Shown: in pieces, positions 7,852-14,910 of the stretch
Layout of the letters: each line of letters begins with the position of its first letter
Position numbering within the stretch: the stretch's first letter is position 1
DNA from: an uncultured Pedobacter sp.
Lineage (GTDB): Bacteria > Bacteroidota > Bacteroidia > Sphingobacteriales > Sphingobacteriaceae
Reading direction: 5' to 3'
NCBI RefSeq assembly: GCF_946479715.1
Contig: NZ_CAMLHF010000053.1
Coordinates: 1 to 27,837 of the forward strand
Length of the DNA stretch: 27,837 bases
Made by a program: the position numbers and the translations under genes
Notes under the pieces: generated by a model
What the model was told of the DNA's origin: nothing
Databases searched by the model: none
Seen by the model: the letters and a program-made list of their open reading frames with translations, nothing else

Positions 7852-8228
7852 CAAGACTGCTTCCGCATGCTTTGTTTAACTTTTTCCCTGTGCTGCTCAC
7901 CCCAGCTACTTAGTTCAGCCAACACATTTTTTAAAGTCAGGCTATAACTGGTTGCTTCGTAAACAATACTTACCGGTTGAGTAGGATAAACATTCCGCTT
8001 GATAAAGTCGTTCAATTCCAAATCTTTTAATTCTTTAGCTAGGACCTTAGAGGAGATTCCGGAGACTTCATTTTGAATTTCATTGAAACGCTTGGACGAC
8101 TGTACAAGTGAAAGGATCAAAGCCAACTTCCATTTCCCATTTAGCACATAGAGGGCATCAATAACGTTTTTAAGTGAGCCTGCGCATTCTGCCCTGCTTG
8201 GTATTGGCTGATTTTTAATGACTTTCAT
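7851..8228 (-). CDS. HxlR-family winged-helix transcriptional regulator
   Basis: HxlR-type regulators are small DNA-binding dimers, often redox- or electrophile-sensing. From the ATG at 8228 (125 aa) the protein shows the family pattern: a Cys (residue 15, AECAGSL) shortly before the winged helix, then LNGKWKLALILSL, RFNEIQNEVSGISSKVLAKELKDLELNDFIKR (helix-turn-helix), the wing VYPTQPVSIVYEATSYSLT and a C-terminal dimer helix. The Cys in this position is the sensing Cys in YodB/HypR-like members. An in-frame ATG six codons upstream (8246) would overlap the -7 box and operator, so I prefer 8228. It is divergent from an FMN azoreductase gene, the classic target arrangement for this family; autoregulation and azoR control are inferred. 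Confidence 0.92.
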   Translation of the reverse strand: MKVIKNQPIPSRAECAGSLKNVIDALYVLNGKWKLALILSLVQSSKRFNEIQNEVSGISSKVLAKELKDLELNDFIKRNVYPTQPVSIVYEATSYSLTLKNVLAELSSWGEQHREKVKQSMRKQS

Positions 8229-8232
8229 AATA

Positions 8233-8241
8233 GCAAAGATA
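8233..8241 (-). promoter_or_regulatory. -7 box for the hxlR-type gene
   Basis: The minus strand reads TATCTTTGC (8241 to 8233), a full match to TAnnTTTGC. It lies only 5 nt before the preferred ATG, which implies a leaderless or nearly leaderless transcript. Confidence 0.5.
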
Positions 8242-8246
8242 ATCAC

Positions 8247-8278
8247 TTACCCAGATGTAAGCGCTTACCTTTGGGTAA
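8247..8278. promoter_or_regulatory. 32-bp nested palindromic operator between hxlR and azoR
   Basis: The outer arms TTACCCA (8247-8253) and TGGGTAA (8272-8278) enclose a perfect 12-bp palindrome GTAAGCGCTTAC (8257-8268). Read differently, it is two TTAC-N6-GTAA sites (8247-8260 and 8265-8278) placed 18 bp apart. It sits between the two divergent -7 boxes and covers the expected -33 zone of the hxlR promoter. HxlR-family operators are known to contain TTAC/GTAA-type dyads, so it is the likely regulator binding site. Confidence 0.7.
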
Positions 8279-8306
8279 CGACTAACTTTTTATCACCTCG
8301 TAGCCC

Positions 8307-8315
8307 TAGCTTTGC
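8307..8315 (+). promoter_or_regulatory. -7 box for the azoreductase gene
   Basis: TAGCTTTGC matches TAnnTTTGC perfectly, 21 nt before the ATG at 8337. The operator at 8247-8278 lies just upstream. Confidence 0.55.
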
Positions 8316-8336
8316 CCTTGATAATTAATCAATTTT

Positions 8337-8966
8337 ATGAAACATATCCTTCATTTAAAATCAAGCATACAAGGTGCGACATCGTACAGTATTAAACTAG
8401 GTCATGCCATCGTCAAAGAAATTCAGGAAAAGTATCCGGGTAGCACTGTTGAAGAATTAAACCTGGTCGATATTGAAATACCACATCTTAAACCTGAAGT
8501 CCTCCGTACATTCTTTATTCCCAGCAATGAGCTGACTAAAGAAGAAGAGGAATCTATCCTGCTTTCTGATCATCTGGTTAAACAACTATTCGCTGCAGAC
8601 ATCATCGTAATTGGGGCACCACTTATTAACTTTACTATTCATTCAGCGCTAAAGGCATGGATTGATCATATTACCAGGGCAGGAATAACTTTTGGGTATG
8701 GTGAAAACGGTCCTATTGGAAAGGTTACAGGGAAAAAAGTTTATGTAGCTATGTCATCCGGTGGCGTTTATTCAGAGGGACCAGGGAAAGCCAACGACTT
8801 TGTTGCCCCTTATCTGAAGGCTTTTCTTGGATTTTTAGGTATGACAGACCTTACGGTATTCCGTGCTGAAGGACTAAAAGTGCCGGGAATTAAAGATTAT
8901 GCTTTTGACAAAGCAATTAAAAGTATAAAGATTAGCAGTAATCTTATGGCTACTGCTTTTTTATGA
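8337..8966 (+). CDS. FMN-dependent NADH-azoreductase (AzoR-like quinone reductase)
   Basis: This flavodoxin-fold oxidoreductase reduces quinones and azo compounds with NAD(P)H through bound FMN, in the cytosol. The 209 aa match AzoR in length and order. They have an N-terminal strand with an FMN-phosphate loop (LHLKSSIQGATSYS), the GAPLINFTIHSALKAWIDHITRAG-type core where PMYNF is usual, FGYGENGPIGKVTGKKVYVAMSSGG, and VAPYLKAFLGFLGMTDLTVFRAEG near the C-terminus. The PMYNF motif is changed to PLINF. The gene is divergent from the HxlR-type regulator with a shared operator, as in the yodB/azoR1 arrangement of Bacillus, which suggests induction by quinones or other electrophiles; that part is inferred. 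It converges on the VOC gene with a 20-nt gap. Confidence 0.93.
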   Translation: MKHILHLKSSIQGATSYSIKLGHAIVKEIQEKYPGSTVEELNLVDIEIPHLKPEVLRTFFIPSNELTKEEEESILLSDHLVKQLFAADIIVIGAPLINFTIHSALKAWIDHITRAGITFGYGENGPIGKVTGKKVYVAMSSGGVYSEGPGKANDFVAPYLKAFLGFLGMTDLTVFRAEGLKVPGIKDYAFDKAIKSIKISSNLMATAFL

Positions 8967-8986
8967 CCGATTTTTTGATCCTCGTT

Positions 8987-9388
8987 TTAAATACCTAATA
9001 CCCAGGTCACATCAAAAGCATCGGTTACTTCAATTAGTACCTGCTCTTCATAATTTCTGTAAGATAGACCCCTGTGGCCAGATTTTATTTTCTCAATAAG
9101 GGTTTTCCTATCATCTGCATTTTTACACTGGAAAAAAATAGAAAGATAATTTCCAATTTTTCTTCCTTCGTTGTGTACCAGATCTGAACCGTGAATAACT
9201 ATACTATCAGAAACTAGCGAGCCGCTAATGACTGGCTTTTCTGTGTAACCCTGTAATTCCTTGTCAAACGTTTCAAAATGCAGCATACCACCAAAGCAGG
9301 TTTGGTAAAACGTAAGGGCCCTTTTACAATTCCCGGAAAATGTGATAAAGATTCCGCTTGTTAATTTATCGCTATTCTTAACTAACAT
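8987..9388 (-). CDS. VOC superfamily protein (PhnB/glyoxalase-like)
   Basis: The 133 aa show the PhnB-like vicinal oxygen chelate pattern. A first repeat begins ITFSGNCKRALTFYQTCFGG, with strand FETFDKEL and the segment VSDSIVIHGSDL; a second half has NYLSIFFQCKNADD, a helix, and ends in FDVTWVLG. Members with this layout are usually small dimeric proteins with no defined enzyme activity; a metal-dependent or binding role cannot be assigned. His residues typical of glyoxalase I are not all evident. It stands alone, convergent with the azoreductase gene, and lies downstream of the terminator of the next minus-strand operon. Confidence 0.85.
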   Translation of the reverse strand: MLVKNSDKLTSGIFITFSGNCKRALTFYQTCFGGMLHFETFDKELQGYTEKPVISGSLVSDSIVIHGSDLVHNEGRKIGNYLSIFFQCKNADDRKTLIEKIKSGHRGLSYRNYEEQVLIEVTDAFDVTWVLGI

Positions 9389-9428
9389 CCTATACTGAAT
9401 TATGCGTCGGGAATTTTTATTGGGAGGG

Positions 9429-9457
9429 AAAAAGCCTGGAATACCTTCTCCAGGCTT
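9429..9457 (-). terminator. Terminator after the DUF1801 gene
   Basis: A 9-bp perfect stem (9432-9440 AAGCCTGGA with 9449-9457 TCCAGGCTT) has an 8-nt loop. On the minus strand it runs into five T (9433-9429). It ends the SRPBCC-DoxX-DUF1801 operon, about 70 nt past its last stop. Confidence 0.7.
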
Positions 9458-9525
9458 ACCATAATTACCCGATGTAATGAAACCATATTGTCTTTCATTT
9501 TTTTAAAGTATAATTGATTGATCAA

Positions 9526-9906
9526 TTATTTCTTTTTTGTAATTGCTTTCTCCTCATTCTCTTTTTTCCTGAATGCCACAATTCTTTTAATTAGCTTTTC
9601 AGGGAGCAATTTATTTATTGGAAATTGGATAACCGCTTTACTTGTTTTGTACCCTTCCAAATCAGTCTTAAAGTGTGCCCAAAAGGCTTCACTAAAGGGG
9701 TTCGATAATGAGATGTGATTGGGAAATGCACAATAGTATATCAGGTACCCATTGTATTTAAAGCAGGGTATTTGATAACTGATACTTTCCTCTGCATCCG
9801 GTACTATTTCATGAATAATTTTCCTAATCGTTTGCATTCTTTCGAGCGCTTCCCCGCTAAATGCGAGATGGTACTCATCAATCGACTGATAATTTGTTTT
9901 AGCCAT
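9526..9906 (-). CDS. DUF1801 family protein (YdhG-like)
   Basis: From the ATG at 9906 (126 aa) the sequence fits the DUF1801/YdhG fold: SIDEYHLAFSGEALERMQTIRKIIHEIVPDAEESISYQIPCFKYNGYLIYYCAFPNHISLSNP and a Lys-rich C-terminus. The family includes frataxin-like proteins reported to chaperone iron in Bacillus, but most members have no assigned function. An ATG 13 codons upstream (9945) is in frame but lies deep in the preceding gene. The chosen ATG overlaps the stop of the DoxX gene by 8 nt (ATGGCTAA), a typical translational-coupling overlap. Third and last gene of the SRPBCC-DoxX-DUF1801 operon. Confidence 0.88.
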   Translation of the reverse strand: MAKTNYQSIDEYHLAFSGEALERMQTIRKIIHEIVPDAEESISYQIPCFKYNGYLIYYCAFPNHISLSNPFSEAFWAHFKTDLEGYKTSKAVIQFPINKLLPEKLIKRIVAFRKKENEEKAITKKK

Positions 9907-10273
9907 TGTTCTGAATCTTATTATTATAGATGTAAGAAACCGCAAGGATACCCAATACTATTAGTGGCAATAGCATAAACGTGATATTTTGATCTACACA
10001 GGCGTGACTGATAAAAGCATAGATTAAACTAAATGTAAGCCCTGCATATGCCCATTCCTTTAACTTACCCTGGATTTTAGGCAAAGAGATTGCTATAATT
10101 CCAAGTACCTTACAATATATAAGCGTATAAGCAAAGTAATCGGGATAGCCTAAAGGTTTTGTACCTGCATTTACATATTCCGGTGCAAACAGTACGGTAC
10201 CCAGTGGCATTACACCTTCCCAAAGTATGAGGATAGAGGTAGCTACCCAAAAGATTATTTTATTCTTTTTCAT
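9899..10273 (-). CDS. DoxX-like family membrane protein
   Basis: The 124 aa form about four membrane segments (residues about 6-28, 48-65, 75-92 and 97-117) with short polar linkers, in the pattern of the DoxX-like family: MPLGTVLFAPEY, then LGYPDYFAYTLIYCKVLGIIAI, then LKEWAYAGLTFSLIYAFISHACV. Such proteins are inner-membrane proteins of poorly defined function, some linked to redox or stress responses. It starts 24 nt after the SRPBCC gene and overlaps the DUF1801 gene by 8 nt, so all three are one operon. Confidence 0.85.
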   Translation of the reverse strand: MKKNKIIFWVATSILILWEGVMPLGTVLFAPEYVNAGTKPLGYPDYFAYTLIYCKVLGIIAISLPKIQGKLKEWAYAGLTFSLIYAFISHACVDQNITFMLLPLIVLGILAVSYIYNNKIQNNG

Positions 10274-10297
10274 CTTGTTAATTTTTTTTGTTTCTTA

Positions 10298-10717
10298 TTA
10301 TTTGTTTTCTACGTATTTCACGAAATTATTTAAAATAGCCTGCCAACCTTGTTTCTGAAATTCAGGGTCATTCTCTGTTTCTGGGTCAAAAGTTGTTGCA
10401 AGCTTGGTTTTACCATCTTTATCTGTAAATAATGTTGTGGCAGTTCTGCCGTCAGCCATGGTATAGGCTATTTCTTTATGCAATTCGACCTTATCGTAAG
10501 TGCCTTCAAAATCAAAACCGAAACTGCCATCTTTAGCTTCCATTCTATTTTTAAACTTCCCGTTTATGCGGAGGTCGTTTTCGCTGCTTGGAGTATGCCA
10601 GCTTGGGTCGGGCGTGTTCCATTGGATAATGTCGGCTGGTGTATTCCAAGCCTTCCATACTTTTTCTACGGGAGCATTCACTGTTGCTTCTACCGTAATT
10701 TTTGTTTGTTCTGCCAT
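10298..10717 (-). CDS. SRPBCC (AHSA1/START-like) domain protein
   Basis: The 139 aa carry the AHSA1/SRPBCC ligand-binding fold: ITVEATVNAPVEKVWKAWNTPADIIQWNTPDPSW at the N-terminus, the strand-rich centre GKFKNRMEAKDGSFGFDFEGTYDKVE, and the C-terminal helix QKQGWQAILNNFVKYVENK that covers the cavity. The ligand is unknown. It is the first gene of an operon with a DoxX-like protein and a DUF1801 protein. The gene is divergent from a GlxA-type regulator with 129 bp between the starts, which suggests that regulator controls the operon (inference). Confidence 0.92.
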   Translation of the reverse strand: MAEQTKITVEATVNAPVEKVWKAWNTPADIIQWNTPDPSWHTPSSENDLRINGKFKNRMEAKDGSFGFDFEGTYDKVELHKEIAYTMADGRTATTLFTDKDGKTKLATTFDPETENDPEFQKQGWQAILNNFVKYVENK

Positions 10718-10787
10718 GATTTTTATTTTTAATAATTTATTACATTACAAAGATGCTACAGACTCCAAAACTTGGTCTATTGTAAAA

Positions 10788-10816
10788 ACGACAAATTAGA
10801 GGTGAATTACGACAAA
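10788..10816 (+). promoter_or_regulatory. Direct repeats spaced 21 bp upstream of the first GlxA-type gene
   Basis: ACGACAAA occurs at 10788-10795 and again at 10809-10816, a 21-bp spacing (two helical turns) that suits the two half-sites of an AraC-type protein. The second copy lies just before a weak -7 box TACCTTTA (10823-10830). The region sits between the regulator and the divergent SRPBCC gene. Confidence 0.45.
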
Positions 10817-10846
10817 AGTATATACCTTTAATTAAGTCAAAATTAT

Positions 10847-11824
10847 ATGCAAGTTTCAGTATTCGTTCCACAGTATGGAGTAATAGAAGCTATTACCCCA
10901 GCATTCAGGACCTTTAACACGGCCAATGAATTTTTAACGACATTTGGTAAAAAGCCCATTTTCAAAGTAGAGTATGTAGGCTTAAATGAATATGTACCTG
11001 CCAACAATGGTGAATACACGGTAAAAACAGACAGGCTGCTCAAAGATGTTGCCCATACCGACCTGCTCATTATACCACCCACTTTTGGAGACACTAACGC
11101 AGGCATCCAAGCTAATGCGGAAGCAATACCGTACTTCAAAAAGCTCCATCAAAGCGGATCCAGCCTTGCAAGTTTATGTATAGGTGCTTTTTTGCTTGCA
11201 GAAACAGGCTTGCTAGATGGAAAAAAATGCTCTACCCATTGGGCACATATAAGCGAGTTTAGAGAAAAATATCCACAGGTAGAAGTAGAAGATGGCGCTA
11301 TCATTACCGAACACAATAACATCTATAGTAGCGGTGGGGCAAGTAGTTTGTGGAATTTAATTTTGTATCTGGTAGAAAAGTTTTCTGACAGGGAGACGGC
11401 TGTGATGATATCCAAATATTTTGCGTTAGACATTGGTAGAGACAGTCAATCACAGTTTGCCATTTTCAAAGGGCAGAAAAACCATGGTGATGGAGACATT
11501 CAAAAGGTGCAGAGTTATATTGAGACAAATTATGAGGAAAAAATAAGTATTGAAGATTTGGTAAACCTTACAACTGTTGGACGGAGAACTTTTGAGCGAA
11601 GATTTAAGGATGCAACAACCAATACACCAATGGAATACATACAGCGGGTAAGAATAGAAGCTGCAAAGAAGTTTTTTGAGGCTTCAAGAAAGAATGTGAC
11701 AGAAGTAATGTATGGTGTGGGTTATACCGATACCAAAGCATTCAGGGATATTTTCAGGAAGATAACGGGCCTCACCCCAATAGAGTATAGGAATAAGTTT
11801 GCAAAGGTTGCGAATGAGGTATAA
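10847..11824 (+). CDS. GlxA-family regulator (DJ-1/PfpI domain plus AraC HTH), paralogue 1
   Basis: The 325-aa cytosolic transcription regulator has an N-terminal DJ-1/PfpI-like domain (about 1-190) and a C-terminal AraC-type double helix-turn-helix (about 218-318). The domain carries the nucleophile-elbow motif LASLCIGAFLLAETGLL with Cys111, followed by KKCSTHW (His131), the usual GlxA-family pattern. The HTH shows ISIEDLVNLTTVGRRTFERRFK and the AraC-signature segment VTEVMYGVGYTDTKAFRDIFRKITGLTPIEYR. It resembles the 325-aa protein at 24238-25215 along its whole length. It is divergent from the SRPBCC-DoxX-DUF1801 operon, its most likely target, and converges on the GH78 gene with a 22-nt gap. 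The signal sensed is not evident. Confidence 0.93.
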   Translation: MQVSVFVPQYGVIEAITPAFRTFNTANEFLTTFGKKPIFKVEYVGLNEYVPANNGEYTVKTDRLLKDVAHTDLLIIPPTFGDTNAGIQANAEAIPYFKKLHQSGSSLASLCIGAFLLAETGLLDGKKCSTHWAHISEFREKYPQVEVEDGAIITEHNNIYSSGGASSLWNLILYLVEKFSDRETAVMISKYFALDIGRDSQSQFAIFKGQKNHGDGDIQKVQSYIETNYEEKISIEDLVNLTTVGRRTFERRFKDATTNTPMEYIQRVRIEAAKKFFEASRKNVTEVMYGVGYTDTKAFRDIFRKITGLTPIEYRNKFAKVANEV

Positions 11825-11846
11825 TTACTTTTTTAGTAAAGTTGTA

Positions 11847-14135
11847 TTAATACTTTACTTCCCAGACATGTGTGCCAGATTTAACATCTCTGACTACCCA
11901 AAATTTGCCATCTGATATTGCTTTTAATGATCTTCCGTCTTTGATTATCTTGTCATTTTCTGTTTGTTTTGGCAAATAAACTACTCCTATGGTATTGGGT
12001 GGAATAAGGGTTTTTAATTGAAATTGCGCTGTGGTTTTAGTAAAAGCGACATTGATTTTTCCATGTAATGTGGATAATTGGAGCTCGGCGGAGTGAAGTG
12101 TTCCTGGTTGTGGTTTTATTTGTATAGTTCCAAAGGCAGGGGATAAGGGTTCGACTCCCATAAGCTTCCTGACAATAATATTTGCAGGAGCAGCACCCCA
12201 GGCATGATTCCAGTCCTGATTGTTTTTGTAATCCGTATCCCAGGCTTCTGTTGTCATGGTTGAGCCGGAACGAAGCATATTGTGCCAGCTGCGCTTGTCT
12301 GTCGATGTTAAAAGCTGTAAGCCGTAATCTCCTTCATTCGCATCATATAGGGCATCTAGGAGAAACTGTGAGCCGTAAACACTACATGCCATTCCTCTTG
12401 TACGGATATGAGCTATTACCTTTGCCTTGTGCTCATTTGGCACCAGGTTGAAAGCAAGAGCAAGCATATTGGAATGTAAAGAGCTATGCATAGTATCCTC
12501 ACCATCTTTTATTGTTCCTGTGTTCGGATCTATAAAACTATATTGAAAAGCCTTTTTTACTTTATTGGCCTGTTGCGTATAATAATCAGCATCTTTTTTT
12601 TCTCCTAATGCCTGGGCCAGGTCCCTCATACAAATCAAGGCCTGATAATGAAAAGCATTTACCACTGCATTGTAGTCTGTAAATACAAAACCATCAGTTT
12701 CACCAGGATAGGAAGGAGGAAGCCCAAAACCTCCTTTTTGCGGCCAATCTACAATGTCTTTTAATACGGTTTCTCCATTGAAATTAGAAAAATGGATGGA
12801 CTTGGTAAAACTACTGTCTTGCTTGCCTGTTCTGGTACTAATTAGGCCATCGGGTCTGGCAAGAGCAAGCAGCAATTTAGGTTTTAATTGAGGGTAAAGA
12901 AGCTTTACAGTTCTGATGTCGCCAGAATAGAGGTAATCATTCCAGGCCACCAGCAGGTTTTGCAACGACCATTCGGTTGGCCAGGTGGCATGATAAATCA
13001 GGTAATCTAGAGACCTTTTGGCCATGTTAAATTCGGCATCGGACGCATAGTTCGATAGCTGATTAATTAATGCATCGGCTTCGTAAGGAATCCGTTCGCG
13101 GTCGCCATCAACATATAAGCCTGTAAATGAAGTTGCTTTAATGGTGTGTTTGGAAAGCTCCCAGATTTGGTTTAAAAGGGTGTCGGAGCTTTTAAATGAT
13201 GACGCTTGATCATTAAAAGGATAGTTTACAACGAAACGCTGCACTTCAATTATTGCTTTATCATTCTTTTCAATTTCCACATATCGGAATGGGAGTACTT
13301 CGCCTATATAGTCGGGCATAAGTATGGCCTTAGATCCGGTGTTACGTTCATCGGCTAAAAACTTAAGATCGTAATTGTGTTCTCCTTTTTGCAATGCTAG
13401 TTTTAATAAACGGTAGCGGATAGTACCTCTTGGTTTTCTTTCTACACGCCCAGTTGCATCTACTGCTTCACCTACATGGATTTTCAAGGTATCTCCATCG
13501 GTTGGTGATTTGATGTGTATTTTTACTTGAGCAAAGGCGTCATTCCCGAAATCATATAAAATATTAAGGTTGTTTAATTGTTTACTGAAAACCGGTTTCT
13601 CTAATGATTTTACAAGGGGTTGATGAGCGGCCTGGTAGGGTCTTAATGTTCTGTCGGTAATAAACGAGGTGGGTTTTGAAAAATCACTTGCGATTTGTTT
13701 GTTGTTCCAGGTTTTTACTTTCCAGTAGAAAACAGTATTTGGGCTAAGCTTACGCCCGCCGTAAATGATGCCAGTCTGTTGTCCTTTAATTACTTTTCCG
13801 GAGTCCCAGAAATCGCCTTTATTCGCTTTGAGGTTTTCTGGCGAGGATGCAACAAGAATTCTATATGCGGTTTGGGAACTGCCGTTAGAATTATCATCCA
13901 TTACCCATGAAAAATAAGGGTTTTGATTGGCTATGAGTGCCATTTGATAGGTGGCGCCTGATTGCTTTGCCTCCTGAAGCGATAGCGCCACAGGCATCCC
14001 ATTTTTCCATACTTTATCAGCATTCAAAAGTAAATCGATCCTCAAATCTGAAGGAGGATTAAGCGGTTGTGCATTTGTTTTTAAGGATGAAATTAATAAA
14101 ACTATAGCGAGGAAAAGATTGCTTAAAGGGTGCAT
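11847..14135 (-). CDS. Glycoside hydrolase family 78-type (alpha-L-rhamnosidase-like) secreted enzyme
   Basis: The 762 aa begin with a signal peptide (residues 1-23, ending NAQ), so the protein is exported. An N-terminal beta-rich domain (about 85-165, with FYWKVKTWNNK) and a further beta-sandwich (about 190-305) precede the (alpha/alpha)6 barrel (about 315-660) and a short C-terminal beta domain. The segment VDGDRERIPYEADALINQ (342-359) aligns with the GH78 acid motif; Glu347 and Asp354 keep the 7-residue spacing of the known general acid and the following Asp. Glu630 in TMTTEAWD is the candidate base, with the NHAWG motif after it. GH78 enzymes remove terminal L-rhamnose from pectic or other rhamnosides; the exact substrate is not shown. 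No glycan-uptake gene adjoins it directly. Confidence 0.88.
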   Translation of the reverse strand: MHPLSNLFLAIVLLISSLKTNAQPLNPPSDLRIDLLLNADKVWKNGMPVALSLQEAKQSGATYQMALIANQNPYFSWVMDDNSNGSSQTAYRILVASSPENLKANKGDFWDSGKVIKGQQTGIIYGGRKLSPNTVFYWKVKTWNNKQIASDFSKPTSFITDRTLRPYQAAHQPLVKSLEKPVFSKQLNNLNILYDFGNDAFAQVKIHIKSPTDGDTLKIHVGEAVDATGRVERKPRGTIRYRLLKLALQKGEHNYDLKFLADERNTGSKAILMPDYIGEVLPFRYVEIEKNDKAIIEVQRFVVNYPFNDQASSFKSSDTLLNQIWELSKHTIKATSFTGLYVDGDRERIPYEADALINQLSNYASDAEFNMAKRSLDYLIYHATWPTEWSLQNLLVAWNDYLYSGDIRTVKLLYPQLKPKLLLALARPDGLISTRTGKQDSSFTKSIHFSNFNGETVLKDIVDWPQKGGFGLPPSYPGETDGFVFTDYNAVVNAFHYQALICMRDLAQALGEKKDADYYTQQANKVKKAFQYSFIDPNTGTIKDGEDTMHSSLHSNMLALAFNLVPNEHKAKVIAHIRTRGMACSVYGSQFLLDALYDANEGDYGLQLLTSTDKRSWHNMLRSGSTMTTEAWDTDYKNNQDWNHAWGAAPANIIVRKLMGVEPLSPAFGTIQIKPQPGTLHSAELQLSTLHGKINVAFTKTTAQFQLKTLIPPNTIGVVYLPKQTENDKIIKDGRSLKAISDGKFWVVRDVKSGTHVWEVKY

Positions 14136-14179
14136 AAGGTTTACTTGGTTTTAACAATAATAAATAATTAATTTACAAA

Positions 14180-14866
14180 ATGATCCATACTTTAGATAAT
14201 CCCATCTATAATGCTTTAAATTCGGCTCATAGTGCTTTTTCGAGTGGAACAGATCATGCAAAGTATTACCTTGAAGAGGTTGCTTCATTTGCTGGCCTGA
14301 AGGATAATTCGAAACGTAATTTTGAAGCGCTTTATGAGAATAGCCCTTTGGAGAGCCTGTTTATTGTTTTCACACCTTCTGCTGTAGATATCCCTGCTCG
14401 CTGGAAACTTGTTGCACAGATTGATATGTTTCAGATGATCTATGAATCTAAAGAGACTCCGGCAGGAACCGATATTGATTTTGTGGATTTAGATAAATCA
14501 CATGTTGATCAGATGATAGCTCTTGTAGAATTAACCCAGCCGGGGCCATTTAGAGCAAGAACAATAGAGTTTGGAAATTATACTGGTGTATTTAGTGGTG
14601 ATAATTTGGTAGCAATGGCAGGACATAGGCTCAATCCTACACCTTTTACTGAGATTAGTGCTGTATGTACTCACCCAGATCATCTCGGTAAAGGTTATGC
14701 TTTTGAGCTACTTCGCGAGCAGATCAAAAGAATATTGAAGAAATCTGAAATTCCTTTTTTACACGTTAGAAATGATAATCATGGTGCCATTAAATTGTAC
14801 AAGAAGCTAGGATTTGACATAAGGGCTGATATGTTTGCTTATGTTATAAAGAAGGTAAACAATTAA
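14180..14866 (+). CDS. GNAT family N-acetyltransferase
   Basis: The 228-aa protein has a C-terminal GNAT domain (about 100-222). The acetyl-CoA loop lies in ISAVCTHPDHLGKGYAFELL (motif A, with the H-x-G-K-G-Y variant of R/Q-x-x-G-x-G/A), followed by PFLHVRNDNHGAIKLYKKLGFDIR (motif B). The roughly 95-residue N-terminal part is helical and not recognised. The layout, with an FR47-like C-terminal domain, is common for acetyltransferases of unknown acceptor. It is divergent from the GH78 gene with only 44 bp between starts and is convergent with the phosphatase gene, separated by a hairpin. No functional link to either neighbour is visible. Confidence 0.9.
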   Translation: MIHTLDNPIYNALNSAHSAFSSGTDHAKYYLEEVASFAGLKDNSKRNFEALYENSPLESLFIVFTPSAVDIPARWKLVAQIDMFQMIYESKETPAGTDIDFVDLDKSHVDQMIALVELTQPGPFRARTIEFGNYTGVFSGDNLVAMAGHRLNPTPFTEISAVCTHPDHLGKGYAFELLREQIKRILKKSEIPFLHVRNDNHGAIKLYKKLGFDIRADMFAYVIKKVNN

Positions 14867-14895
14867 CAACCTTTCAATTGGTTAGAAAGGTTGTT
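14865..14895. terminator. Hairpin between convergent GNAT and phosphatase genes
   Basis: An 11-bp perfect inverted repeat (14865-14875 AACAACCTTTC with 14885-14895 GAAAGGTTGTT) has a 9-nt loop. It overlaps the GNAT stop and lies 15 nt from the end of the convergent gene. T tracts are weak on both sides, so it is probably a shared bidirectional terminator. Confidence 0.6.
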
Positions 14896-14910
14896 ACTTT
14901 AGTGTCTGAA

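Noticed and set aside
14136..14179. Promoters in the short GH78-GNAT divergent gap
   Set aside because: AT-rich with only poor matches to TAnnTTTG on either strand; not strong enough to call.
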